A stretch of 64,000 bases of DNA from Merdimmobilis hominis (GTDB lineage Bacteria > Bacillota > Clostridia > Oscillospirales > Ruminococcaceae): assembly GCF_021109255.1 (NCBI RefSeq), contig NZ_JAJODG010000001.1. One strand, 5' to 3'. This document shows positions 7,931 through 16,143 of this stretch, piece by piece. Under the pieces are notes generated by a model. The model was not told where the DNA came from. It did no database searches and saw only the letters and a program-made list of their open reading frames with translations. Both the position numbers and the translations under genes were made by a program. The stretch's first letter is position 1. The number at the start of each line of letters is the position of its first letter.

Positions 7931-8341
7931 GTGAAGCAGGAGAAATCGTGCGGTGCTTTGGTTTACCGTGTCAGGCAAAACGCCGTGGAACTTTTGCTGC
8001 TGAAGCATCGGTTTGGGGGGCATTGGTCTTTCCCGAAAGGCCATGTGGAATCGGGGGAGACAGAGTGTGAAACCGCCCTGCGGGAGGTCAAGGAGGAAAC
8101 TGGCCTCACCATCGATTTACAGGAGGGATTCCGCCAATGTGTGGAATACTACCCCAAACCCAACGTCAAAAAGCAGGTGGTTTATTTTCTGGGCCATGCC
8201 TTAGACGATAAAGTGGTTAAGCAAGAGGAAGAAGTCAGCGAGATCTGCTGGGTCAAGCTGGAAGATGCCCACCGTTCGGTCACTTTTAAAAACGACAAGA
8301 ACCTGATCGGCCATGCCAAGCGCTATCTGACTAAGAATTAA
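7931..8341 (+). CDS. Nudix hydrolase, diadenosine-tetraphosphatase type
   Basis: This 136-residue protein starts at GTG 7931, chosen because CGAGGTGAT sits eight bases upstream; an ATG at 7901 has no ribosome site. The Nudix box GHVESGETECETALREVKEETGL matches GX5EX7REUXEEXGU completely. The N-terminus KSCGALVYRV and the HWSFPKGHV lead-in are typical of bacterial Ap4A-hydrolase-like Nudix enzymes, which cleave asymmetric dinucleoside polyphosphates or related nucleotides. The substrate is inferred from subfamily resemblance only. It stands alone, 90 bp ahead of the potassium channel gene. Confidence 0.85.
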   Translation: MKQEKSCGALVYRVRQNAVELLLLKHRFGGHWSFPKGHVESGETECETALREVKEETGLTIDLQEGFRQCVEYYPKPNVKKQVVYFLGHALDDKVVKQEEEVSEICWVKLEDAHRSVTFKNDKNLIGHAKRYLTKN

Positions 8342-8432
8342 AACAGAAGACCTTGCCAAGGAATCTCCCGCCCACCCCGCGGGAGATTGCTGTTTCTCCC
8401 CATCCTTAAGATTGTATAAAGGAAGACAAAAG

Positions 8433-9806
8433 ATGATGCAGAATTTTGACAAGAAACGATCCCGGCTCTTTGCGTTCCCGGCCCGGACCATTATGATCAG
8501 CTTTGTGCTGGTAATCCTGGTGGGATCGGTGCTTCTGATGCTGCCGTTCTCCTCCAAAAGCAGGGAGTTTACCGGCTTTTTGGATGCGTTGTTCACCGCC
8601 ACCAGCGCCACCTGTGTTACTGGCTTGATTGTGTTTGACACCTTTACCCACTGGTCCTATTTTGGGCAGGTGGTCATTCTATCCCTCATCCAGGTGGGTG
8701 GCTTGGGGCTGGTGACCCTGACCTCTTTTATCAGCATGGCCATCGGCCGGAAGATGGGCCTGCGCAGCATGCAGCTGGCCCAGGAGTCGGTCAACTCCAG
8801 CGGGCTGGAAACCGCGGGGAATATGGTGCGGATGGTGGTAAAAACTTCCATGGCTTTCGAGCTGTTGGGGGCCCTTCTTTTGTGTATCACCTTTGTCCCC
8901 CAATACGGGCTGGAAGGGGTGTGGATCTCGGTGTTCCTCTCCGTCTCGGCCTTCTGCAATGCCGGGTTTGATATCCTGGGCCGGCAGACCCCATACATCT
9001 CCTTATGCAACTACAACGGCAACCTGATGGTCACCGGGGTGATCATGGCCCTCATCATCGCCGGCGGCCTGGGCTTCTATGTCTGGCAGGAGCTGTTTGC
9101 TTATTTCCGCACCAAAAAACTTTCGCTGCACACCCGTGTGGTTCTTATTGTCACTGGTATACTCATCGGGGCGGGGTTCTTGGTCTTTGCCGTCTTTGAA
9201 TGGAACAACCCGGCCACCATGGGCGGCCTCTCTTGGTACGAGAAATTCACCGGCGCTCTATTCCAGTCGGTGACCCTGCGCACCGCCGGATTCAACAGTG
9301 TGCCCACCGACAGTTTCCGACCGATCACCGAGATTTTATCCGGCCTCATCATGCTGGTAGGCGCCGCTCCCGGCTCCACCGCCGGAGGTATCAAGGTCAC
9401 CACCTTGGCCGTACTGATGATGACCATTGTCTCGGTGGCCCGGGGCCGGGATGACACCATCATCCTCAAGCGCCGGATCAACAAGGAGACGGTGTATAAA
9501 TCCCTGACCATCATCCTCATCGCCATCATGGCGGTGGCTACGGCCGCCGGGGTCATGGTGGGGACTATGGGGGAGAGCCACTCCATCACCGGCTCCCAAA
9601 GCTTTTTTGAGGCCTGCTCCGCTTTCGCCACCGTGGGCATCTCCTGCGGGGTGACCGGCATGGCCAACATCCCCTCCAAAATCGTGCTCATCCTGCTCAT
9701 GTTCTTAGGGCGTGTGGGCCCGGTCTCTTTTGTCCTCTCCTTTGCCGCGAAGCCCGCTTCCAACAAAAAAGAGGTCATCCCCGAAGGGCGGATCATGGTG
9801 GGATAG
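8433..9806 (+). CDS. ktrB: Potassium uptake channel subunit, KtrB/TrkH family
   Basis: This 457-residue membrane protein has the four pore-loop repeats of the Trk/Ktr/HKT superfamily: TSATCVTGL (about residue 60), SAFCNAGFD (about 175), TLRTAGFNS (about 285) and SAFATVGISCG (about 398). Each keeps the filter glycine. The C-terminus has GRVGPVSFVLSFA. It takes up K+ with a cytoplasmic RCK ring (KtrA), but no ktrA/trkA gene lies next to it. The start at 8433 is chosen for AAAGGAAG eight bases upstream; an in-frame ATG at 8412 lacks one. Whether it is KtrB or a TrkH relative is decided by length (about 450), which favours KtrB. Confidence 0.9.
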   Translation: MMQNFDKKRSRLFAFPARTIMISFVLVILVGSVLLMLPFSSKSREFTGFLDALFTATSATCVTGLIVFDTFTHWSYFGQVVILSLIQVGGLGLVTLTSFISMAIGRKMGLRSMQLAQESVNSSGLETAGNMVRMVVKTSMAFELLGALLLCITFVPQYGLEGVWISVFLSVSAFCNAGFDILGRQTPYISLCNYNGNLMVTGVIMALIIAGGLGFYVWQELFAYFRTKKLSLHTRVVLIVTGILIGAGFLVFAVFEWNNPATMGGLSWYEKFTGALFQSVTLRTAGFNSVPTDSFRPITEILSGLIMLVGAAPGSTAGGIKVTTLAVLMMTIVSVARGRDDTIILKRRINKETVYKSLTIILIAIMAVATAAGVMVGTMGESHSITGSQSFFEACSAFATVGISCGVTGMANIPSKIVLILLMFLGRVGPVSFVLSFAAKPASNKKEVIPEGRIMVG

Positions 9807-9855
9807 GGAACCCCCCATGTATGTATCCCCCCAGGGCTTGGGGGGATGGGCTCTG

Positions 9856-10038
9856 TTAGCCGATCATCGAAGACATGTTGTCAATGACATTGCCCACAGT
9901 GCGCAGGGCTTTGCCCGCATTCTTTTTCAGGGCGCGGCGCTGGGCTTTGCTGGATTTTGCAGTGGCCATATAGGCGGCGGTGCCCACGGCGGCACAGGCA
10001 GCGATGCCGGCGATGGTGGCGGAAACAGGTTTGTTCAT
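9856..10038 (-). CDS. Small membrane-associated protein (60 aa)
   Basis: Start ATG 10038-10036 is preceded by AGAGGGGAA, eight bases upstream on the minus strand. The product has one hydrophobic Ala-rich helix (TIAGIAACAAVGTAAYMATA) and then a basic amphipathic region (KSSKAQRRALKKNAGKALRTVGNVIDNM). Small proteins of this layout are common in Clostridia, but I know no function. It is convergent with ktrB. A GC hairpin at about 9828-9846 may serve both genes. Confidence 0.6.
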   Translation of the reverse strand: MNKPVSATIAGIAACAAVGTAAYMATAKSSKAQRRALKKNAGKALRTVGNVIDNMSSMIG

Positions 10039-10450
10039 AAGGTGGTTCCCCTCTCTTCCAAAACAAAAATCGCTTGGGACGAGGCGGCGCTGGCTGGTGC
10101 GATATGCTGGAAATTTGGAAAACCCAACGTTTTTTCTCCATTTCCAGTGCCGGCGCTTCTTTGTCCCATGCTTTTTTATCCTTTCCCAGCCGCCGCCGAA
10201 AACACCCGAGAAGATTTGACAAGGCTTCCAAGTTTCAAAAACAAATTGGACTATCCCAACGATTCTACGAATGCCACAGGATTTGGCGATTTGAAATAGA
10301 GAAAAATTAGCTATATTGCAATAATGATTTAGCGCCTTATCCCAAAATTCAAAAAATCTTGTGTTTTGCAATAAGAATGAGTTTGTGTTATTCTAAAAAA
10401 CAAGGGGTTTTGCACAAAAGGCGGGGGGACAAACCGCCTTTCCTTCCGCG
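10039..10450. other. Intergenic region with a repeated TTGCAATAA motif
   Basis: TTGCAATAA occurs at 10316-10324 and again at 10366-10374, each followed by an A/T-rich ATGA-containing stretch. That is a direct repeat 50 bp apart upstream of the pyridoxamine kinase promoter. It could be a regulator site. I see no gene or RNA in this region. Confidence 0.3.
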
Positions 10451-10479
10451 TTGCGGAGCCCCCGGACGGACTGTATACT
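10451..10479 (+). promoter_or_regulatory. Promoter of the pyridoxamine kinase gene
   Basis: TTGCGG (10451-10456), 17-bp spacer, TATACT (10474-10479). Transcription would start a few bases before the GGAGG site at 10493, giving a very short leader. Confidence 0.6.
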
Positions 10480-10505
10480 GATAGATGAAAAGCGGAGGAT
10501 ATTAT

Positions 10506-11363
10506 ATGGATAGACCATTGCGCGTTGCGGCCATTCATGATCTTTCCGGCGTGGGCCGGTGTTCGTTGACGGTGATTCTCCCAGTGCTTTCCGCCATGGG
10601 GGTGCAGGTTTGCCCCGTTCCCACCGCCATGCTCTCCTGCCATTTTGGCTTTGGGGATGTGGTGTTCCGGGATCTGACGGACTACATTCCCCGCGCCCTG
10701 GAAAACTACCAGGAGCTGGGCATTGACTTCGAGTGCATTTACAGCGGCTTTTTGGGGTCGGAGGAACAGGTGGACCATTGTCTGGAGTTTTTCCGCAGCT
10801 ACCCCAAGGCACTGATTGTGGTGGACCCGGTGATGGGGGATCACGGAAAGCCCTATAAAACCTATACCAAGGAACTGCAGACCCGCATGGGCGAACTGGT
10901 GTCGGTGGCGGATTTGATCACCCCCAACTACACCGAAGCCTGCATTTTGCTGGGGGAGGAGTACAGCCACGAGCCTGTCACCCGGGCCAAAGCCAAGAGT
11001 ATGCTGGTCCGCCTGTCGGAGCTGGGGCCCAAAAATGTGGTGATCACCGGCCTTTCCCTGGCCACCGGAGAGATCGCCAACGTGGGCTACGACCGGGACC
11101 AAAACGCCTTTTGGCGGGTGACCTGTGACTATGTGCCGGTCTCTTACCCTGGGACAGGGGATTTGTACGCCAGCGCCCTAATCGGTTCGCTGCTCACGGG
11201 GGACAGCCTGCCCATCTCTATGGATCGGGCCACCCGGTTTGCGGAAATCTCCATCAAAACCACCTTCAGCTACGGGACCGAGACCCGCCAAGGGGTGATG
11301 CTGGAGCGCTCCCTGCCTTGGCTGACCCAGCGGGAAGTGCTGAAGAACTACCAAATCCTGTAA
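10506..11363 (+). CDS. pdxY: Pyridoxamine/pyridoxal kinase
   Basis: This 285-residue ribokinase-fold enzyme phosphorylates pyridoxal, pyridoxine or pyridoxamine in B6 salvage. Visible family marks are the N-terminal IHDLSGVGRCSL, VVDPVMGDHGK (about residue 110), LITPNYTEACIL (about 138), and the catalytic-loop equivalent YPGTGDLYASALIG (about 215), where GTGD holds the catalytic Asp. The start at 10506 is set by GCGGAGG eight bases upstream, not the ATG at 10485. The next gene is an ECF transporter S component 52 bp downstream, so uptake and phosphorylation of a B6 vitamer form a likely pair. Confidence 0.88.
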   Translation: MDRPLRVAAIHDLSGVGRCSLTVILPVLSAMGVQVCPVPTAMLSCHFGFGDVVFRDLTDYIPRALENYQELGIDFECIYSGFLGSEEQVDHCLEFFRSYPKALIVVDPVMGDHGKPYKTYTKELQTRMGELVSVADLITPNYTEACILLGEEYSHEPVTRAKAKSMLVRLSELGPKNVVITGLSLATGEIANVGYDRDQNAFWRVTCDYVPVSYPGTGDLYASALIGSLLTGDSLPISMDRATRFAEISIKTTFSYGTETRQGVMLERSLPWLTQREVLKNYQIL

Positions 11364-11415
11364 CGGCAGCCTGTCCTTCCTATCTCTCCGCTACTACGAG
11401 ATAGAGGGTGTTTTT

Positions 11416-12003
11416 ATGAACAAGACCAAGCAGAAAATCACCGCCTATGACATCGCCGCCATCGGGTTGATGGCCGCCGTGGTGTTTGTGGCAACCAACT
11501 TTAAAATTTACATCCCCACAGCCATCGGCAAAACCATGATTCACTTCGGCAACATCTTCTGTCTGCTGTCTGGCCTCCTGCTGGGCGGCGTCCGGGGCGG
11601 GTTGGCTGCCGGCATCGGTTCCGCTTTCTTTGATGTGATGGACCCGTTGTTCGTCTCCAGCGCTCCCTTTACCCTGGTGTTTAAATTCGCTATGGGTGCA
11701 GTCTGCGGCGTCATTGCCCACTCTGGCGGCAGCCGCGGGGAGAAAAAGGCCAAAAATATCATAGGAGCGCTGTGCGGCTCGGTTTCCTATGTGATTTTAT
11801 ACCTGGGCAAAAATTTTGTGGAGGGGTATTACCTCCACCACAACCCTATGAACACCGTCCTGGCTTCCCTGGTGCAGAAGGGCTCGGTGTCCCTGTTCAA
11901 CGGGGTTGTCGCCGTCATCGTTTCGGTGCTGGTGGCCCCATTGTTCCTGGCCGCTATGAAGCGGGCGGGCATTTACCGCAAACTCTTCCCCTCTCAATCA
12001 TAG
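11416..12003 (+). CDS. ECF transporter S component, probably for a B6 vitamer
   Basis: This 195-residue protein has about six hydrophobic helices and the S-component N-terminal pattern ITAYDIAAIGLMAAVVFVATN followed by a Gly-rich LLSGLLLGGVRGGLAAGIGSAFFD segment. S components bind the vitamin and share an EcfA/A'/T energising module encoded elsewhere (none is in this window). The substrate is inferred from its neighbour: it directly follows pyridoxamine kinase, and pyridoxine-specific S components are known in Bacillota. Hydroxymethylpyrimidine or another vitamin is possible. A GAGGGTG site lies just ahead of the ATG. Confidence 0.75.
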   Translation: MNKTKQKITAYDIAAIGLMAAVVFVATNFKIYIPTAIGKTMIHFGNIFCLLSGLLLGGVRGGLAAGIGSAFFDVMDPLFVSSAPFTLVFKFAMGAVCGVIAHSGGSRGEKKAKNIIGALCGSVSYVILYLGKNFVEGYYLHHNPMNTVLASLVQKGSVSLFNGVVAVIVSVLVAPLFLAAMKRAGIYRKLFPSQS

Positions 12004-12018
12004 AATCGACATTTACCC

Positions 12019-12060
12019 AGAAAGAAGGGCCTCCCCAGCTAGGGGGAGGCCCTTCTTTCG
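12019..12060. terminator. Bidirectional terminator between ECF gene and phage cluster
   Basis: A near-perfect long hairpin, GAAGGGCCTCCCC against GGGGGAGGCCCTTC with a short loop, has a T-run on the plus side and A-rich flank on the other. It sits between convergent transcripts and ends both. Confidence 0.85.
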
Positions 12061-12066
12061 TTGTTG

Positions 12067-12483
12067 TTACCGGAAGGCGATATAGTAGTAGGTCTGGCCG
12101 GAGCTGTTGAGGAAGAAGGCTTCGTAGTCGTACTCCCCAGCGCCGCTGCGCACCGAAATCCCCGTATCGGTGAGGGATGCTCCCATGCTGCATCCTGCCT
12201 CCGAGAGGATGGCAAAGCCGATCTGCACCTCGGTGTACAAAGTGGGGTTCATCCGCAGCAGGGGGACGAAGTCGGTGTAGACCAAGCATATTTTGGGGCG
12301 GAACCCCAAGTCCACCGCCCGGGTGATCTTCCCATCCCCCACATAGCTGCCGCACACTGGGGTAAGCTGGTGAAACGCCGCATCCAGCTTGAGGTTGTCA
12401 GCGTTGAAGTCGTCCATTTTGGGCTTGTCGGCGCCGGACCAGCTGTTGAGGGAGAGATGGGCGGTTTTTTGGGAACTAGGCAT
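12067..12483 (-). CDS. Phage tail fibre-like / receptor-binding protein (last gene of cluster)
   Basis: This 138-residue protein starts at the ATG complement of 12483, with AAAGGAGG seven bases upstream. The N-terminus (HLSLNSWSGADKPKMDDFNADNLKLDAAF) matches the conserved start of PBSX-like tail fibre or neck-appendage proteins, which attach to the baseplate. The remaining 90 residues are a beta-rich tip (GKITRAVDLGFRPKICLVYTD, ending YYYIAFR). Being short and the last gene, it would set target specificity. Assignment of the tip function is inference. Confidence 0.65.
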   Translation of the reverse strand: MPSSQKTAHLSLNSWSGADKPKMDDFNADNLKLDAAFHQLTPVCGSYVGDGKITRAVDLGFRPKICLVYTDFVPLLRMNPTLYTEVQIGFAILSEAGCSMGASLTDTGISVRSGAGEYDYEAFFLNSSGQTYYYIAFR

Positions 12484-13078
12484 GCTGCCCCTCCTTTCCA
12501 AGTTTGTGGCCGTTGATATCAAACCATTGCCAACTGAAATCGGCCGAATCCCAGTCGGTGAAGGAGAGGCTGAACCCGTCGAACATCTCCCAAGTCAGAA
12601 TGCCCACATCAAACTCCGCCGGGAGATGGGCAGGTAGCAGGGCCTGGATCTGCTTTTTCAGCTGCTCCCAGTTTTCATACTCCAGCAGGGTGTCCACAAA
12701 GGAGATCGAAAGGGCCCCCTGTGGCGGGTTCTCGGTGATCTTCACCTTGACTCCGGCCCCGCTGACCGACTGTTCCAGCCGGGGGAGGGTGAAGTCCCCA
12801 GGTCGGATGGCCAGGCGGGCCAGCACCGTCTCCCGTCGGCTTTCCAGGGGGACTTCCGGTTGGGTGGGGAGCCCTAGAAGGAATTCCCACCGGCTCAGCG
12901 CTTCCCCGGAACAGCTGGTGACAAAGCTGTCCTCCGCCACCCGGCGCAAGACCTCTTCCACCAAGGCGAACCCCACCCCGTAGGCTTCCAGTTCCCGGCT
13001 GACAAAACTGTCGGGGGAGAGGTCATAAAGACCCATGGGGAGGAGCATCTCCCGCAGGGCCATAGCCGCCGCCCTCAT
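12476..13078 (-). CDS. Phage tail protein, YmfQ/DUF2313-like (baseplate protein I)
   Basis: This 200-residue protein occupies the slot after baseplate J and before the fibre, where PBSX xkdU / phage tail protein I sits. Recognisable are the helical start (AMALREMLLPMGLYDLSPDSFVSRELEAYG), the LSRWEFLLGLP segment and the ESRRETVLARL block typical of DUF2313. It overlaps the J gene by an ATGA-type junction and the fibre gene by eight bases. It should connect the wedge to fibres. Confidence 0.75.
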   Translation of the reverse strand: MRAAAMALREMLLPMGLYDLSPDSFVSRELEAYGVGFALVEEVLRRVAEDSFVTSCSGEALSRWEFLLGLPTQPEVPLESRRETVLARLAIRPGDFTLPRLEQSVSGAGVKVKITENPPQGALSISFVDTLLEYENWEQLKKQIQALLPAHLPAEFDVGILTWEMFDGFSLSFTDWDSADFSWQWFDINGHKLGKEGQHA

Positions 13079-14136
13079 TGGGCGGCCCCCATTTGGGTCA
13101 CGGTGATGGCCCCGGGCACCGCCACCTGCCGCGGCTCAATGGAGGTGTCCCCCGTAGGGGTGAGGAAGCGGCAGTTAGTGACAGAGGGCAGGCTATACAC
13201 CCTGTGGATCATCCCGGCGAGGAGGGCGCTGCTGCCCACCCCCAGCCCCGTCAGGTATTGAGTGAGGGCTTCCTCCACCTGGGTTTTAGCCTCTTCCAGT
13301 CCGGCAGAGGTTTCAATCTCCACCGAGACAGGGACCGCCACCGCCTGGGCCGGGGTGAGGGTGACGTCCACGCTGATCTCTTTTTCAGCGGCGAACCGCT
13401 CCTTGAGGCGGTCCATCACCTCCCGGGAGGGAGCGGTCCCCCCAGCGGTGACTACCACCTCCACCGTGCCAGCGCCGGAAGGCCGGGGCAGAACTAGGGC
13501 AGAGGTGATCCCCTCTTCTTCCAAGGCAGCCTGGTGATAGTAGGCGGCGTTGGCTCCGTTGGACACCTCCCGGTAACTCTCCAGCAGCCGCCTGCGCAGG
13601 GATTCATCGTCCTCCGCGTCCACCCCGCCGGTGAAGGGGTCGGGGTTGCTCACCGAGGCGATACCGCTGGCCGGGGTGATCAGCACCGAGGCGGCGCCGG
13701 ATGCCGCATTTCCCCCGCGTCCGGCAAGTTCTGCCTTTGCGGGGATGAGCACGCTTGTCTTCCCCTGGGGGAGAATCCCGTCCTCGGTGGTTTGGTACCG
13801 ATAGGAGGGTTCTCCGTCGGTGGAGACAATCAGCCCCGCCGGAAGGGGGATATCTTGGGGGGCCGGGGTGGCGCGGACGAACTTCAGCACCCCTTGGGCA
13901 CAGGTGGCCGCCTTGCGCTGCAAGCCCCGCTGGGCGGCATGGCGGTCCAAAAACTCACCGGAACTGGTCTCAGGAAAGGCCCGGGCCTCCAGTTCTGCGG
14001 CGTAGTTGTACAAAAGCTCCAGCTGGGCGGCCAGTACCGTCATCCGGATGCCCAGGTCGGAGGCGTCGTCCGCCTCCGCGCCGGTCAATTCCCGGAAGCG
14101 GTCGGTCATGGCCGTCCGAATTTCCGTTTGGGTCAT
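13075..14136 (-). CDS. Baseplate J family protein (XkdT-like)
   Basis: This 353-residue protein has the baseplate-J layout: an N-terminal DRFRELTGAEADDASDLGIRMTVLAAQLELLYNY, then AFPETSSGEFLDRHAAQRGLQRK, a beta domain with LPAGLIVSTDGEPSYRYQT, and the hallmark GGVDAEDDESLRRRLLESYR near residue 180. Baseplate J forms the wedge that triggers sheath contraction in myophages and R-type tailocins. Length is normal for PBSX XkdT. The start has AGGTGAA upstream. Confidence 0.9.
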   Translation of the reverse strand: MTQTEIRTAMTDRFRELTGAEADDASDLGIRMTVLAAQLELLYNYAAELEARAFPETSSGEFLDRHAAQRGLQRKAATCAQGVLKFVRATPAPQDIPLPAGLIVSTDGEPSYRYQTTEDGILPQGKTSVLIPAKAELAGRGGNAASGAASVLITPASGIASVSNPDPFTGGVDAEDDESLRRRLLESYREVSNGANAAYYHQAALEEEGITSALVLPRPSGAGTVEVVVTAGGTAPSREVMDRLKERFAAEKEISVDVTLTPAQAVAVPVSVEIETSAGLEEAKTQVEEALTQYLTGLGVGSSALLAGMIHRVYSLPSVTNCRFLTPTGDTSIEPRQVAVPGAITVTQMGAAQ

Positions 14137-14137
14137 G

Positions 14138-14488
14138 TTATAAATTCACCTCCAACAGGGTGGATGCCTCGCCCAAAGCCAGCTCCAGGGAAAGTTCGAT
14201 CCGATCTTCTTCCGGGTCATAGCGGCAGGTGATCTCTCCCGCTTTTGCCCCGGCCATAGGGGCGAGGGCATCCATTACATACCCCTGGGCTGCTCGGTTC
14301 ATCTGGGCGGCGGGACCCCTCTTGAGACGGTACAGTTCACTGCCCAGCTTAGGGTTGGGGGCAAAGCCCCCTTTGCGGCAGATGAGTCGAATCATCGCCC
14401 GCTGAGCTAGTTCCGCCTTCCCATCCACCGTCTGGGGCAGCCCCCGGCTGTCCAAGAGAAAATCCCCGTTGTGCAAAAGTGTGTCCAT
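14138..14488 (-). CDS. gp25/XkdS-like baseplate protein (DUF2634-type)
   Basis: This 116-residue protein has the XkdS/gp25 slot position between spike and baseplate J. The N-terminus MDTLLHNGDFLLDSRGLPQTVDGKAELAQRAMIRL and the central KGGFAPNPKLGSELYRL match the short lysozyme-like wedge proteins that nucleate the sheath. The start (complement of 14488) has AAGGAGG seven bases upstream and overlaps the previous stop as TAATG. Confidence 0.8.
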   Translation of the reverse strand: MDTLLHNGDFLLDSRGLPQTVDGKAELAQRAMIRLICRKGGFAPNPKLGSELYRLKRGPAAQMNRAAQGYVMDALAPMAGAKAGEITCRYDPEEDRIELSLELALGEASTLLEVNL

Positions 14489-14829
14489 TAGGTATCCTCC
14501 TTTTGAGGGGGGACCACTGTCCCGTCGGGTTGGATGGCCAGCCCATTGATTACCACATCCCCGGTGTTTTTCAGGTGGATATAGGCCCCGCCGCCGCTTT
14601 CCAGGATGAGCTCCCCCGGATTCAGCCCTTGGGTGGAAGCTGCGGTGCCCAGCAGGGCGTAGCCGCCCCCAAAGGGGATGAGGAAGCCCTGTTCCCCCTC
14701 CTTGGGGAAGCAGCGTAGGCCGCTGGGGCAAAAGAGGGGGAGGGTGTCGCAGCAGTCGGCAGCTGCGGTGATCTTACCTTCCGCCGAGGCGGAGATCCTC
14801 CCGGTGCAGGGGTCCAATTGGTTTGTCAT
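14488..14829 (-). CDS. Phage baseplate spike / XkdR-like protein
   Basis: This 113-residue protein has Gly- and Pro-rich beta segments (ESGGGAYIHLKNTGDVVINGLAIQ) of the kind forming the OB and beta-helix part of the central spike (gpV/XkdR slot). The start at 14829 is preferred over 14838 because AAAGGA then has a nine-base spacer; the upstream ATGA overlaps the hub gene stop. Two CC/C positions near the start (ADCCDTLPLFCPSGLRC) could bind metal. Confidence 0.65.
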   Translation of the reverse strand: MTNQLDPCTGRISASAEGKITAAADCCDTLPLFCPSGLRCFPKEGEQGFLIPFGGGYALLGTAASTQGLNPGELILESGGGAYIHLKNTGDVVINGLAIQPDGTVVPPQKEDT

Positions 14830-14834
14830 GGTTG

Positions 14835-15776
14835 TCATTCCTTTCGTAGATACAGCCGGGTAAAGGCCCCGCTGGCGGAGAATTCCCACCGGATCTCCAC
14901 CGGGTAATATCCCATCTCCGAGCCAATGGAGTCGATGAGGTCGAACCGGTCGGCCAGGGAGAGGGGAAGAAGGTCGGGCAGCAGCGCCTCCGCCTGCCGG
15001 TAACGGTTCCAGGCGTCCATGAGCAGGCGGTCCGCCCCGGCCTGGGGGTTGTGCTGGTATTCATCGGGGGGGATCCAGTACCGTTTGCGCCGCACCCCGA
15101 TCTCCTGGGCTTTTTCGCTGGAGACCGCGGAGGAGTAGTAGCCCTCCTCCCCCCGGATGCAAATTTTGGAGAGGACCCGGCTGCGCTCCCGCCGGAAGGT
15201 CAGCTTTTGGTAGGCTAAGCCCCCCTCCCCAATGGTGTACCGCCGCCCCCCGCTGGGCCGCTGGGGTTCAATGACTCCCTGGGGGGTCAGGTAGGGCCGC
15301 ACCCCTAGAGCTCCCTCGCAAAACCCGCAGAAGGCCTCCCACTCGCTGGCCCCCTTGGACACCCGGTAAGAGGGGAGCCGCAGCTCCCCAAACCCGGCGA
15401 TCGGGAAGCCGTAAGGGGCAATATACCGCTGGTAGACATCCTGGAGCCGGGGGGAGTCAAACCGCTGGGGAAGGGCTTGGTTGTCCAGCAGCAGCGCCCC
15501 GTCCGACCGGGCAAAGAGGGAGAGCAGTTCCCCCTTTGGGGAAGAGACCCGCTCCTCCTCATCCACCTCCCCGATGAAGAGGATATCCCCTGGCAGCTGG
15601 GCTTTCACTTTACAAAGGGGCGGCAGGTCCTGGGGTAGGGGAAGGGTCAGCTCCAGCCCGTCCGCCGGGGAGTCCACCGCCCGGCTGAGTTGGAGGAAGA
15701 CCGGCTGGGGCAGCGGGCAGGCCGTCCCGGTCTGGCTGTACCCGGTCAGCTGGATCAAATTGCTCATTGTGGCCAC
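14835..15776 (-). CDS. Tail hub protein (gp27/XkdQ-like)
   Basis: This 313-residue protein has the XkdQ slot and fold signals: an N-terminal beta-barrel half (VFLQLSRAVDSPADGLELTLPLP...GDILFIGEVDEEE), then the DVYQRYIAPYGF segment, then WEAFCGFCEGALGVRPYLTPQGVI, which is the typical hub middle. The hub joins tube to spike. It is translationally coupled to the spike gene. Length matches the family. Confidence 0.75.
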   Translation of the reverse strand: MATMSNLIQLTGYSQTGTACPLPQPVFLQLSRAVDSPADGLELTLPLPQDLPPLCKVKAQLPGDILFIGEVDEEERVSSPKGELLSLFARSDGALLLDNQALPQRFDSPRLQDVYQRYIAPYGFPIAGFGELRLPSYRVSKGASEWEAFCGFCEGALGVRPYLTPQGVIEPQRPSGGRRYTIGEGGLAYQKLTFRRERSRVLSKICIRGEEGYYSSAVSSEKAQEIGVRRKRYWIPPDEYQHNPQAGADRLLMDAWNRYRQAEALLPDLLPLSLADRFDLIDSIGSEMGYYPVEIRWEFSASGAFTRLYLRKE

Positions 15777-15783
15777 CGTCCTT

Positions 15784-16143
15784 TCACTGCCCTGCCTCCT
15801 CCAAAAACACCGCCGTGTAGGCGATGACCCGCCCGTCCCCGTCGGCGGTGTAGGTCAGCCGTTCAAAAAGGGCAAACAGCGCCTCGCCGGTGGGGAGGAA
15901 TAAAGTCTTGACTTCTTTGCTTCCCGCCGCTTGTGCCAGGGAAGAAAGGGCCTTCCCCGTTTTCTGGGGGCTGTCGGAAAACAGTTCCCCTTTGCAGGTG
16001 ATCCGCCGGCATTGGGGCCCCAGGGGCTGGATGCGTCCCCCCAGCCGGGGAAGGAATAGTTCTGCCGCCTTCTGGGCAGTCTCCACCTGGATGGTGTGGG
16101 GGTTGTGGGGGAAGAGGTAGTCCCCGAATTGCATGCGATCCAT
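15784..16143 (-). CDS. Short phage tail protein in the XkdP slot
   Basis: This 119-residue protein starts at the ATG complementary to 16143-16141 (GGGAGGG seven bases upstream). It begins MDRMQFGDYLFPHNPHTIQV, the start seen in tail-associated proteins that precede the hub. No LysM domain is present, unlike B. subtilis XkdP. It overlaps the upstream gene as TGATG. It probably links tube and hub. Confidence 0.6.
   Translation of the reverse strand: MDRMQFGDYLFPHNPHTIQVETAQKAAELFLPRLGGRIQPLGPQCRRITCKGELFSDSPQKTGKALSSLAQAAGSKEVKTLFLPTGEALFALFERLTYTADGDGRVIAYTAVFLEEAGQ

Noticed and set aside
9712..10299. 195-codon plus-strand frame after ktrB
   Set aside because: It is antisense to the small membrane protein gene, which has a proper RBS, and it shows low-complexity composition.
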